DNA from: Bacillota bacterium | GTDB taxonomy: Bacteria > Bacillota > Clostridia > Oscillospirales > Acutalibacteraceae | Assembly (NCBI GenBank): GCA_029008595.1 | Contig: JAQXJH010000100.1 | Coordinates: 1 to 32,129 of the forward strand | Length of the DNA stretch: 32,129 bases | Reading direction: 5' to 3' | Shown: positions 1-7,796 of the stretch, piece by piece | Layout of the letters: each line of letters starts with the position of its first letter | Numbering within the stretch: position 1 is the first letter of the stretch | Notes under the pieces: model-generated | What the model saw: only the letters and a program-made list of their open reading frames with translations | What the model was told of the DNA's origin: nothing | Database searches by the model: none | Made by a program: the position numbers and the translations under genes

Positions 1-864
1 GACGCCGCGCTCCTCGGGAGTGGCGCTGTCAAATGCAAGGACGCCGTTTTCGTCCAGATACCACGAAGAATCGACCTCGATCCATGCCAGCTCCTGATTG
101 GAAATTTGCTGGAAGATCACATACTGGGACGGCGAAACGTCGGCGATCTTTTCGGCTCTTTTCTCCGGAGTAAAGAAACGGTAGATCGCGGTTTCGGTTT
201 TCAGGAACAGCATAGCATTGTCAAAATCGCAGAACTGCCTGATCGGCGTGTCAAAGGTATATGCGGCCTGAATATGGCTTCCGTCAATTCCCGCGCTTTT
301 CAGCTCGCAATTTTCGCTGCCGTACCAGATCAGATCGTTCTGAATCGTAGAACAGGTAACAGGCTCGGGAATAATAGGATAAAGGATCTTAAAATGAATG
401 TATTCACAGGTAACGGGGTTTGCCATCCAATAATGAGGAAGATCCCAAACGACCCAGTAAAGATAATTTTCTCGCGGCAAAATATCTTGAGAAAATTCTG
501 GATAATGGGATAGAATTGGGTCTATGGAAGTATTCAGATCCATCATTTTATTATGTATAGCAGATTGAAAGATAACAAGCCTTAAATGATATTGATCTGC
601 CTGAAGATGTTCCGGGTAGATGGAGTGCCCATCAAAAGGAACATATTCTCTGCAGACAGAATAGTATTCCTCTGCGCTCATCTGCAAAACATCCCTGCTT
701 TCGGCAGGTGGTTCGGAAGAAGCGATAGGTTCCGCCGATGAAACACCGTTGGAAGAGGCAGGAAAGGATGCAGGCTGAATTTCGGAGGAAGACGGCGGCG
801 CAGAGGTGCAGCAAGCAAGAAGAAAAAGCAGAACGCAGAGAAAAAGCACTTTGAAAGTTTTCAT
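1..864 (-). CDS. Putative lipoprotein of unknown function (3' end cut by window edge)
   Basis: This leftward gene starts at an ATG (864-862) behind a GGGAGGG ribosome site and stays open for 288 codons to the left edge, so its C-terminus is missing. Residues 1-17 form a lysine-then-hydrophobic signal peptide ending in a lipobox (LLAC, Cys18), followed by a Ser/Pro/Ala-rich linker at about residues 20-50. That predicts a lipid-anchored protein on the outer face of the membrane. The rest is a soluble, aromatic-rich domain (many Tyr, Trp and Phe) with no motif I recognise. It lies downstream of secA but has its own promoter and follows the secA terminator, so it is probably a single-gene unit. 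The reading frame is clearly coding; the function is unknown. Confidence 0.8.
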   Translation of the reverse strand, partial: MKTFKVLFLCVLLFLLACCTSAPPSSSEIQPASFPASSNGVSSAEPIASSEPPAESRDVLQMSAEEYYSVCREYVPFDGHSIYPEHLQADQYHLRLVIFQSAIHNKMMDLNTSIDPILSHYPEFSQDILPRENYLYWVVWDLPHYWMANPVTCEYIHFKILYPIIPEPVTCSTIQNDLIWYGSENCELKSAGIDGSHIQAAYTFDTPIRQFCDFDNAMLFLKTETAIYRFFTPEKRAEKIADVSPSQYVIFQQISNQELAWIEVDSSWYLDENGVLAFDSATPEERGV

Positions 865-932
865 GGATCGCGCCCTCCCGTTTTTATGCTGTGATCGTCT
901 GAACATAACCGCAGCGGTGGCAGGATATTTTT

Positions 933-961
933 ATATTAATAGAAAATTATATAAATGTCAA
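933..961 (-). promoter_or_regulatory. Sigma-A promoter of the lipoprotein gene
   Basis: Leftward -35 TTGACA (961-956), 17-bp spacer and -10 TAATAT (938-933). The -35 is a perfect consensus. Start of transcription would be near 926, giving a leader of about 60 nt before the ATG at 864. Confidence 0.75.
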
Positions 962-992
962 CAAAAAATAGATGATTTTCTGCTGCAATGCC

Positions 993-1035
993 AAAATAAA
1001 AACGCCGGAACCCTGTTTTGAGGGTTCCGGCGTTT
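993..1035 (-). terminator. Intrinsic terminator of secA
   Basis: A perfect 15-bp stem (1000-1014 with 1021-1035) closes a 6-nt loop. On the leftward transcript it is followed by a U-rich tract (993-1004). It lies 27 bp past the secA stop codon. Confidence 0.9.
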
Positions 1036-1062
1036 GACGGTTGAAAGGGAAAGCGGGGTGGA

Positions 1063-3801
1063 TTACTCGTTTCTGCCGCAGCAATGCTTATACTTTTTGC
1101 CGCTGCCGCAGGGACAGGGGTCGTTGCGGCCGATCTTTTTGCCTTTGCGCACAGGCTGCTTGGTGTCGGTTCCATCACCGCTTGTCGCAGTCGGTTTGGC
1201 GACCTGTTCGCGTTTTGGCTCTTCCTTGGTACGGATGCGGACGGTCAGGATCATGCGGGCGGTGTCTTCGCGGATCTCGTTGATCATCGCCTCGAACATG
1301 TCGAAGCCTTCAATGCGGTATTCCACAACAGGGTCGCGCTGGGCATAAGCGCGAAGGGTGATGCCGCGCTTCAGCTCTTCCATGGCGTCGATGTGATCCA
1401 TCCACAGGCGGTCAACGTTTTTCAGCAGCACAACGCGCTCCAGCTCGCGCATCAGCTCCTTGCCGTATTCCGCTTCGCGCGCGTCAAGGATCTTGCCGGC
1501 GCGTTCCGTCAGAGTGCTGACAACGAATTCGGGATCAAGCTCCTCCAGCTCTTCCTGTGTAAAGCGGAAATCCTCCTCCGTGGTCAGCCAGCCCTTGTAG
1601 CTGTCGCGCAGCGCATCGATGTTCCAGTTTTCGCGGATCGAATCCTTCGGCAGATACTGCTGCACCTTTTCGGCGATGCTGTCGGCGACCATTTTCCGGA
1701 TCTGCTCGTGCAGGTCTTCGCCGTTGAGCACCTGATTGCGCTGCTTGTAAATGATCTCGCGCTGGCGGTTCATCACGTCGTCGTACTGCAGCACGTTTTT
1801 GCGGATGCCGAAGTTGCGGCCTTCCAGCTTTTTCTGCGCGCTTTCCACCGAGTTGGAGACGATCTTGCTTTCGATCGGCGTGTCCTCATCAATATTCATG
1901 CGCGTCATCATGCTCTGCAGCCGTTCGCCGCCGAAGAGACGCATCAGGTCATCCTCCAGCGAAAGGTAAAATCTTGATTCGCCGGGGTCGCCCTGACGGC
2001 CGGAACGACCGCGCAGCTGATTATCGATCCGCCGGGATTCGTGGCGCTCGGTTCCGATGATGAACAGGCCGCCCGCCTGGCGGACTTCCTCCGCTTCGGC
2101 GGCGATATGCTCCTTATATTTGCAGTTAAGCTCCTGAAACGTTTTGCGCGCGGCAAGGATCTCTTCGTTGTCCGTTTCGGAAAAACCGGTGGATTCCGCG
2201 ATCAGTTCTTCGGGGATCTGCATCCGGCGCATTTCGGATTTTGCAAGGAATTCCGCATTACCGCCCAGAATGATATCGGTGCCGCGGCCGGCCATGTTGG
2301 TGGCGATCGTTACGGCGCCCTTTTTACCGGCTTGCGCAACGATCTCGGCTTCCTTATCGTGATATTTTGCATTCAGAACTTCGTGGCGGATGCCGCGTTT
2401 TTTCAGCATGCTGCTGAGCAGCTCGGATTTTTCGATGGAGATGGTGCCGACCAGCACCGGCTGGCCCTTTTCGTGGCAGGCAATGATCTGCTGGATAACG
2501 GCGTTGAATTTTCCTTTTTCCGTCGTATAGACATGATCGGGATAGTCCTGACGGATCATTGGGCGGTTGGTCGGGATCTCGATAACGTCCAGATTATAGA
2601 TCTCGCGGAATTCGGCTTCCTCCGTCAGGGCGGTACCGGTCATGCCGGAAAGCTTGTCGTAAAGGCGGAAGTAATTCTGGAAGGTGATGGTCGCCAGAGT
2701 CTTGCTTTCGCGCTCCACCTTGACGCCTTCCTTGGCTTCAATGGCCTGATGCAGACCCTCGTTGAAGCGGCGGCCGAACATCAGGCGGCCGGTAAATTCA
2801 TCAACGATGATCACCTGACCGTCTTTGACAACATAATCCACGTCTCTTGTCATGATGCCGCGCGCACGGATGGCCTGATTGATATGATGCTGCAGCGTGA
2901 TGTTATCCGGATCGGCAAGGTTTTCAATGTGGAAGAACGCTTCGGCCTTCCGCGTGCCGTTCTGGGTCAGCGTTGCGGTTTTTGCCTTTTCGTCCACAAT
3001 ATAATCGGCGTCGGTATAGGTTTCGTCGGCGTCCTCCTTGTCGTCGGTCTCCTTCACCTTTTTGACGCGCAGCGTCCGGGCGAAGCTGTCGGCCTGCCGG
3101 TAAAGATCGGTGGATTTATCCCCCTGACCGGAGATGATCAGCGGGGTGCGCGCCTCATCGATCAGGATGGAGTCCACTTCGTCGACGATGGCGAAGTTGT
3201 GGCCGCGCTGCACAAGGTTTTCCTGATAGATGACCATGTTGTCACGCAGATAATCGAAACCGAATTCGTTGTTCGTGCCGTAGGTGATATCCGCCGCATA
3301 CGCTTTCCGGCGTTCGTCGTTGTCCATATCGTGCACAATCAGGCCGACGGAAAGCCCGAGGAAGCGGTACACCTTGCCCATCCATTCGGAGTCGCGGCGG
3401 GCAAGGTAATCGTTGACGGTGACGATGTGGACGCCTTTGCCGGTCAGCGCATTGAGGTATGCCGGCAGCGTTGCGACCAGCGTTTTTCCTTCACCGGTCT
3501 TCATTTCACTGATGCGGCCCTGATGCAGTACGATGCCGCCGATGATCTGCACCGGAAAATGCCGCATGTTCAGCACACGCCACGAAGCTTCGCGGCAGGT
3601 TGCAAAGGCCTCCGGCAGAATGCTGTCGAGCGATTCGCCCATTTTCAGACGGTCGCGGAATTCGTCCGTCATGGCGCGCAGTTCGGCGTCGCTTTTCTGC
3701 TTGTATTCGTCCTCCAGTGCGAGGACGCGGTCGCAGATCGGTTGGATCCGCTTGAGCTCGCGTTTGCTGTAATTTCCGAACAGAGCTGAAACAATACTCA
3801 T
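1063..3801 (-). CDS. secA: Preprotein translocase ATPase SecA
   Basis: SecA is the motor that pushes unfolded preproteins through the SecYEG channel using ATP. The 912-residue length is normal for the family. Visible motifs are Walker A MKTGEGKT (residues 100-107), the DEVD Walker B box (207-210) followed by [15 protein letters not shown], a nucleotide-binding fold 2 region containing [10 protein letters not shown], and a C-terminal zinc-binding SEC-C motif ([16 protein letters not shown]) used to bind SecB or phospholipid in relatives. The ATG follows an AAGGGGA ribosome site. It is transcribed alone from its own promoter, with a hairpin in the roughly 77-nt leader. Identification is secure. 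Confidence 0.98.
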   Translation of the reverse strand: MSIVSALFGNYSKRELKRIQPICDRVLALEDEYKQKSDAELRAMTDEFRDRLKMGESLDSILPEAFATCREASWRVLNMRHFPVQIIGGIVLHQGRISEMKTGEGKTLVATLPAYLNALTGKGVHIVTVNDYLARRDSEWMGKVYRFLGLSVGLIVHDMDNDERRKAYAADITYGTNNEFGFDYLRDNMVIYQENLVQRGHNFAIVDEVDSILIDEARTPLIISGQGDKSTDLYRQADSFARTLRVKKVKETDDKEDADETYTDADYIVDEKAKTATLTQNGTRKAEAFFHIENLADPDNITLQHHINQAIRARGIMTRDVDYVVKDGQVIIVDEFTGRLMFGRRFNEGLHQAIEAKEGVKVERESKTLATITFQNYFRLYDKLSGMTGTALTEEAEFREIYNLDVIEIPTNRPMIRQDYPDHVYTTEKGKFNAVIQQIIACHEKGQPVLVGTISIEKSELLSSMLKKRGIRHEVLNAKYHDKEAEIVAQAGKKGAVTIATNMAGRGTDIILGGNAEFLAKSEMRRMQIPEELIAESTGFSETDNEEILAARKTFQELNCKYKEHIAAEAEEVRQAGGLFIIGTERHESRRIDNQLRGRSGRQGDPGESRFYLSLEDDLMRLFGGERLQSMMTRMNIDEDTPIESKIVSNSVESAQKKLEGRNFGIRKNVLQYDDVMNRQREIIYKQRNQVLNGEDLHEQIRKMVADSIAEKVQQYLPKDSIRENWNIDALRDSYKGWLTTEEDFRFTQEELEELDPEFVVSTLTERAGKILDAREAEYGKELMRELERVVLLKNVDRLWMDHIDAMEELKRGITLRAYAQRDPVVEYRIEGFDMFEAMINEIREDTARMILTVRIRTKEEPKREQVAKPTATSGDGTDTKQPVRKGKKIGRNDPCPCGSGKKYKHCCGRNE

Positions 3802-3820
3802 GCTGCTTTTCCCCTTAAAA

Positions 3821-3842
3821 CCGGACGGCAGCTGCCGCCCGG
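3821..3842 (-). promoter_or_regulatory. Leader hairpin in front of secA
   Basis: In the secA leader RNA this 22-nt stretch folds on itself as CCGG(G.U)CGGC-type pairs, using one G.U wobble that would be an A.C mismatch in the opposite transcript. It is followed by UUUUAA and then, within 4-5 nt, the AAGGGGA ribosome site. It could act as a weak attenuator or modulate access to the ribosome site. Function is inferred from position only. Confidence 0.45.
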
Positions 3843-3884
3843 AAAAAATTTTGTCCGAAAGCCCGGTTTCTATAATTAAAACTT

Positions 3885-3913
3885 ATTATACCATAGTTCC
3901 CGCTGCAACGCAA
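3885..3913 (-). promoter_or_regulatory. Extended -10 promoter of secA
   Basis: Leftward -35 TTGCGT (3913-3908), 17-bp spacer and -10 TATAAT (3890-3885) preceded by TG in the extended -10 position. Transcription would begin near 3878. Confidence 0.75.
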
Positions 3914-4030
3914 AAAAAATTCTCGGGAAACTGCCGAAAAGTCCGTAAAATTTTAATGAACGCGTGAGTTGGCAGAGAAGAAGCGGACAAAATAGCGAAA
4001 GAACGGAGGACGGCAGCGAACCGGGGTCTC

Positions 4031-4059
4031 TTGCCTTCCCGGGCGTGCCATGCTATAAT
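4031..4059 (+). promoter_or_regulatory. Extended -10 promoter of the 4156 gene
   Basis: -35 TTGCCT (4031-4036), 17-bp spacer and -10 TATAAT (4054-4059) with an upstream TG (extended -10). The predicted start near 4066 gives a leader of about 90 nt. Confidence 0.7.
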
Positions 4060-4155
4060 AGGCGAAAACCGAAAGGATCTTTGCGGCAATTTCCGGTTCC
4101 GGACAGACGGAGGGCGCGGAAGTTCCGTTGACGAATACAGGAAAGGTACTCGAGG

Positions 4156-4581
4156 ATGGAAGCTGTATGGAAGGTCGCTGTGCTGGCCGGTACGGTTCTG
4201 CTGCTGATCGCTGCGGAAAGGTTTTCCGGCGTTCTGCCGCTGCCCGGCTGCACCATCAGCGGCGATTATGAAACCATTTGCTATGGGGGAAAGCTCTACG
4301 CGTTTTTGTGCTGTACGTATTCCGACCGCCAGCGCGGCGAACTGCTGGGGCGCGCGCGTCCGGTCAGGCCCGGAGCAGCCATCGGACGGATCCGCGGCGA
4401 AGGCGTTTCGCTGTGCGTGCTGAAAAGCGTCTGCGAGGAGGAATACCTTGCTGTCCGCGAAGGCGGAACGGTGGATATCTATCAAAGAATCGACGAAGAA
4501 CCGGCAAAAAACAGCAGAAAAATACTTGTCAAAAACGTGACAAAGCCTTATAATGAAAAGGCACAAAAGGAATTCAATTGA
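4156..4581 (+). CDS. Small membrane-anchored protein of unknown function
   Basis: A 141-residue protein whose ATG follows a GGAAAGG ribosome site at good spacing. Residues 5-20 form one hydrophobic segment, probably a membrane anchor or uncleaved signal. The remaining 120 residues are soluble and rich in Arg, Gly and Glu, with five cysteines (32, 42, 52, 53 and two further on) but no metal-binding pattern I can name. PLPGC at 28-32 is not a convincing lipobox. The stop codon TGA (4579-4581) abuts the ribosome site of the NifU-like gene, so the two may be translationally coupled when transcribed from the upstream promoter. The 3' end also carries the internal promoter for that next gene. It could belong to the same process, but the sequence does not show how. 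Confidence 0.7.
   Translation: MEAVWKVAVLAGTVLLLIAAERFSGVLPLPGCTISGDYETICYGGKLYAFLCCTYSDRQRGELLGRARPVRPGAAIGRIRGEGVSLCVLKSVCEEEYLAVREGGTVDIYQRIDEEPAKNSRKILVKNVTKPYNEKAQKEFN
4526..4543. promoter_or_regulatory. 18-bp palindrome over the -35, Rex-like candidate operator
   Basis: The sequence TTGTCAAAAACGTGACAA is a perfect 6-bp inverted repeat with a 6-bp centre. It begins exactly at the -35 hexamer, the typical place for a repressor site. The TTGT...ACAA ends and 18-bp length fit the general form of Rex redox-repressor sites in clostridia (TTGTTAANNNNTTAACAA), but the inner positions match only partly. The assignment to Rex is an inference. Confidence 0.4.
4526..4554 (+). promoter_or_regulatory. 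Internal promoter for the NifU-like/GGGtGRT pair
   Basis: -35 TTGTCA (4526-4531), 17-bp spacer and -10 TATAAT (4549-4554). It lies inside the 3' end of the preceding gene. Transcription from it would begin near 4561, downstream of the upstream in-frame ATG at 4553, which supports translation starting at 4595 instead. Confidence 0.75.
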
Positions 4582-4594
4582 AAGGAGTACCTAT

Positions 4595-5287
4595 ATGAAT
4601 TATTCCCATGAAGTGGAAAACATGTGTACCGTTGCAAAAGGACCGCATCATGGCCCCGCTCCGATCCCGGAAGAGGGTCGTTGGGTCAAAGCGTATGAGA
4701 TCAAGGATATCTCTGGTCTTTCGCACGGTGTCGGCTGGTGCGCACCGCAGCAGGGTGCCTGCAAACTGACGCTGAACGTGAAGAACGGAATCGTTGAGGA
4801 GGCTCTGGTGGAGACGCTGGGCTGCTCCGGCATGACGCATTCCGCCGCCATGGCAGCGGAAATTCTGCCGGGCAAAACGCTGCTCGAATGCCTGAATACC
4901 GACCTTGTGTGCGACGCGATCAACGTTGCCATGCGCGAGATCTTCAAGCAGCTGGTCTACGGCCGCAGCCAGACGGCTTTTTCGGAGGATGGCCTGCCGA
5001 TCGGCGCCAGCCTGGAAGACCTTGGAAAAGGTCTCCGTTCTCAGGTGGGCACCATGTTCTCCACCAAAGCAAAGGGCGTCCGTTATATGGAAATGGCCGA
5101 AGGCTACGTTCTGAAGACCGCTCTGGACGAGAACAACGAGGTCATCGGTTATCAGTTTGTGAAGCTGGGCAAGATGATGGAGGATATCCGCCACGGTGTG
5201 TCTCCGGATGAAGCCTACAAGAAGAATATCGGTCAGTACGGCCGGTTCGACAACGCGGCCAAATATATTGACCCGCGTGAAGAATAA
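4595..5287 (+). CDS. NifU/IscU-like iron-sulfur scaffold-type protein, partner of GGGtGRT protein
   Basis: A 230-residue protein with an IscU/NifU N-terminal-like core. Residues about 45-125 follow the scaffold pattern: a Gly/Cys loop (GVGWCAPQQGAC, Cys49 and Cys56), a beta hairpin, then ETLGCSGM (Cys77) and a helix with PGKTLLE, matching IscU around its first two ligand cysteines. The third IscU ligand cysteine is not at its usual place (GRSQTAF stands there), so cluster chemistry may differ; Cys106 is an alternative. The C-terminal 100 residues are extra compared with IscU. The start at 4595 was chosen because AAAGGAG lies 7 nt upstream and a promoter -10 overlaps the earlier in-frame ATG at 4553. 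It is followed after 29 bp by the GGGtGRT gene, a pairing I recall as common in Clostridia. The biochemical role of the pair is unknown to me. Confidence 0.85.
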   Translation: MNYSHEVENMCTVAKGPHHGPAPIPEEGRWVKAYEIKDISGLSHGVGWCAPQQGACKLTLNVKNGIVEEALVETLGCSGMTHSAAMAAEILPGKTLLECLNTDLVCDAINVAMREIFKQLVYGRSQTAFSEDGLPIGASLEDLGKGLRSQVGTMFSTKAKGVRYMEMAEGYVLKTALDENNEVIGYQFVKLGKMMEDIRHGVSPDEAYKKNIGQYGRFDNAAKYIDPREE

Positions 5288-5316
5288 GAGACCATACAAA
5301 AAGGAGGACAGAATCT

Positions 5317-6327
5317 ATGGCTAACGATGTTATGTTTGAAGGCAAAGAAAGAAGAATGGCCAAAATAGAAAAGTGTCTTGCCGAGTATGGCCTTGCCAGT
5401 CTCGAAGAGGCACGTGACCTTTGCCTGAGCAAGGGTGTTGACTGCGAAAAAATCGTCAAGGGCGTGCAGCCCATCGCATTTGAAAACGCAGTCTGGGCTT
5501 ATACGCTCGGCTGTGCCGTTGCGATCAAAAAGAATGTGAAAACTGCCGCAGAGGCTTCCGAAGCGATCGGAATCGGCCTCGAGGCGTTCTGTGTTCCCGG
5601 CTCCGTTGCGGAGCAGCGCTCCGTCGGTCTGGGTCACGGCAATCTGGGCGCCATGCTGCTGCGTGACGAAACCCAGTGCTTTGCGTTCCTGGCCGGCCAC
5701 GAATCCTTTGCCGCCGCAGAAGGCGCCATCGGAATCGCCCGCACCGCGAACAAAGCCCGCAAGACCCCGCTGCGCATCATCCTGAACGGTCTTGGAAAAG
5801 ACGCCGCCTATATCATCTCCCGCATTAACGGCTTCACCTATGTGAAGACGGACTTCGATTTCTTCACCAGTGAGCTGAAGATCGTGGAAGAGCGCGCCTT
5901 CTCCGACGGTGAGCGCGCTGCCGTCAAGTGCTACGGCGCAAACGACGTGCGCGAAGGCGTTGCCATCATGCAGAAGGAAGGCGTCGATGTTTCCATTACC
6001 GGAAACTCCACCAACCCGACCCGTTTCCAGCATCTGGTTGCCGGCACCTATAAAAAATGGGCGCTGGAAAACGGCAAGAAGTATTTCTCCGTTGCTTCCG
6101 GCGGCGGCACGGGCCGTACGCTCCATCCGGACAACATGGCGGCAGGCCCGGCTTCTTACGGCCTGACCGATTCCATGGGAAGAATGCACGGCGACGCTCA
6201 GTTCGCCGGTTCCTCTTCGGTTCCGGCGCATGTGGAAATGATGGGTCTGATCGGCATGGGCAACAACCCCATGGTCGGCGCCACCGTTGCCTGCGCGGTT
6301 GCCGTTGCAGAAGGACTGCAGAAATAA
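5317..6327 (+). CDS. GGGtGRT family protein
   Basis: A 336-residue soluble protein of the family named after its GGGTGRT motif, seen here at residues 262-268 (SGGGTGRTLHPDN). Other glycine-rich stretches that look conserved are GLGHGNLGAML (104-114) and LIGMGNNPMVGAT (311-323). Eight cysteines are present (20, 36, 43, 66, 92, 121, 205, 326), enough to bind a metal cluster, though no classic CxxC is seen. The ATG follows a strong AAAGGAGGA site. It forms an operon with the NifU-like gene upstream and ends at an intrinsic terminator. The family is conserved but, to my knowledge, uncharacterised. A role with an iron-sulfur or thiol cofactor is a guess from the neighbour. Confidence 0.9.
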   Translation: MANDVMFEGKERRMAKIEKCLAEYGLASLEEARDLCLSKGVDCEKIVKGVQPIAFENAVWAYTLGCAVAIKKNVKTAAEASEAIGIGLEAFCVPGSVAEQRSVGLGHGNLGAMLLRDETQCFAFLAGHESFAAAEGAIGIARTANKARKTPLRIILNGLGKDAAYIISRINGFTYVKTDFDFFTSELKIVEERAFSDGERAAVKCYGANDVREGVAIMQKEGVDVSITGNSTNPTRFQHLVAGTYKKWALENGKKYFSVASGGGTGRTLHPDNMAAGPASYGLTDSMGRMHGDAQFAGSSSVPAHVEMMGLIGMGNNPMVGATVACAVAVAEGLQK

Positions 6328-6356
6328 GCGGAAACCGGAACGGACAGTGAACAACC

Positions 6357-6397
6357 AAAAAGCGGTGACAGCACCCTGCTGCCACCGCTTTTTTAAT
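6357..6397. terminator. Bidirectional terminator between GGGtGRT and beta-helix genes
   Basis: Arms AAAGCGGTG-CAGCA and TGCTG-CACCGCTTT pair around a CCC loop with one internal mismatch. The element is A-rich on the left and has a T6 run on the right, so it can end both the rightward GGGtGRT transcript and the leftward zinc-ribbon transcript. The remaining 150 bp up to 6543 show nothing else convincing. Confidence 0.85.
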
Positions 6398-6543
6398 GCA
6401 CTTTTTTCTTTTTCTGCTGACCGGCTGCACAGCACCGGCTGTTTTGCCTGGAATTCCGCCGAAAACGGCAAAAACGGGGGACATCCTGCGGAGTCTTTCC
6501 CGTTTTCGTGCAAAAGGATCAGCTTACGAACCGGAATCGCGTT

Positions 6544-7785
6544 TTACTGAAAGACGGCCTTGGAGGTATCAATGGGATACTGCGCCGGATTATCGATGTC
6601 GACCCGGTTCCCGGAAAAAACGCTGTCCTCAAAATCGATGGTGATCGTACCCTGCAGCCGCGCAAACTGTACGCCGATGTCGTTATCCGTGACCGTACAG
6701 CCCGGAAAAACGTCGTTGAAAGAATGGTACACGACGGAATCATATTTGAAGCCGATGCCGTTGTTCCGGAAAACACAGCGTTCCACGCCAATCATGCCGC
6801 CGTCCAGCGCCACCGCACCGACATCCCAGCCGGAAAAAGTGCAGCCGCCCATATAGACGGAGGCGGTGGCGGAAAGCCCGGTGCCGCCGCTGCCTTCAAA
6901 ATCCAGATTGAAAAGCATGACGTTGGAGGGGTTGTCCGTATTGACGGAAAGCGTTCCCGTAAAGACGGTTCGGCCGCTGCCGCCGGTATTGCCGTAGAGA
7001 TTGACTGCGCGGGAGACCATGGTGAGATCGCCGCTGTATGTAACGGGAGGCAGGTAAATATCCACGATCGTGTCCCCGGGAACCTCCCGGTTGATGTGTT
7101 CCAGCAGTACGGTCAGATCCTCCATGGTGTCCAGCGCGGTATCTGCCGGTGTATAGACCTGATGGATGAGCGGGAGAACCTCAAAGGTCTGCTTCAGCCG
7201 GATCGTATCGCCGTTTTTCATTTTCAGCGTCCAGCAAAGCTCATTTGTCCCGCTTGCCCCGGAATAGGTGATATCGCTTTCCCGCGCGGCGGGCAGAAAG
7301 TTGGTGTTGTAAGAAGGCTCCGACAGAATCAGCGCCTCGTTTTCGTTGGGCGATGCTTCCAGCGTACAGCTTTCCACTTTTGCAAAGAACGCGTCGGTAT
7401 CCGCGATCATTCCGCCGCAGTAGACGCCGAGCATGACGGTCATGTTGGAAAATTCGTTGGTGGAAAGAGAAACGGTCTTTTTCCCCACCGGTCGGTCATT
7501 GACGATATCGTCGGGATGAAATGTGACCAGCAGCTCGTATTCGCCGTCCCGGTCGGCATACGCGACTCTGGCGCCGCCTTCGAAGATTCTGGGCTGGCGG
7601 CAGAGAACAAAGGTCAGCACCGCCGCCGCGGCCAGCAATCCGCAGAGTACGGCGATCAGCGCTTTTTTCCGCCACAGGCGCGGCGGGGCGGTTTCAGTTT
7701 TTCTGATCTGGCTTTGGGTACAGTGCGGGCAGAAGGATGCTTCATCCGGCAGCTCTGTTCCGCAGTGAATGCATTTTTTGCTCAT
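6544..7785 (-). CDS. Zinc-ribbon, membrane-anchored beta-helix protein
   Basis: A 413-residue protein with three parts. Residues 5-22 are a zinc ribbon (CxxC at 5/8 and CxxC at 19/22). Residues 41-62 form a single membrane segment. The long C-terminal part, roughly 240-413, has repeating short beta-strand units with patterns such as GGCTFSG, ERCVFRNNG and EDSVFSGN typical of right-handed parallel beta-helices. The N-terminal ribbon would face the cytoplasm and the beta-helix the outside. It lies 11 bp downstream of the kinase gene, whose stop codon touches its AAAAGGAG ribosome site, so it is very likely co-translated and could be the kinase's partner or substrate. Such an architecture suggests signal transfer across the membrane or a surface sensor, but this is inference. 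Confidence 0.8.
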   Translation of the reverse strand: MSKKCIHCGTELPDEASFCPHCTQSQIRKTETAPPRLWRKKALIAVLCGLLAAAAVLTFVLCRQPRIFEGGARVAYADRDGEYELLVTFHPDDIVNDRPVGKKTVSLSTNEFSNMTVMLGVYCGGMIADTDAFFAKVESCTLEASPNENEALILSEPSYNTNFLPAARESDITYSGASGTNELCWTLKMKNGDTIRLKQTFEVLPLIHQVYTPADTALDTMEDLTVLLEHINREVPGDTIVDIYLPPVTYSGDLTMVSRAVNLYGNTGGSGRTVFTGTLSVNTDNPSNVMLFNLDFEGSGGTGLSATASVYMGGCTFSGWDVGAVALDGGMIGVERCVFRNNGIGFKYDSVVYHSFNDVFPGCTVTDNDIGVQFARLQGTITIDFEDSVFSGNRVDIDNPAQYPIDTSKAVFQ

Positions 7786-7796
7786 ACGATCTCCTT

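Larger units (their letters stand above)
3802..4155. other. Divergent intergenic region between secA and the 4156 gene
   Basis: This 354-bp gap holds the secA leader hairpin and promoter on the left and a rightward promoter at 4031-4059 on the right. I see no convincing small gene, RNA gene or repeat in the 110 bp between the two promoters. Confidence 0.6.

Noticed and set aside
2041-3789. Long rightward open frame (582 codons) opposite secA
   Set aside because: It lies entirely antisense to secA, has no ribosome site, and its length follows from the GC-rich third-position codon use of secA.
4553-4594. Earlier in-frame ATG of the NifU-like gene at 4553
   Set aside because: It overlaps the -10 of the internal promoter, has no ribosome site, and the N-terminal 14 residues look unlike coding sequence; AAAGGAG is correctly spaced for 4595.
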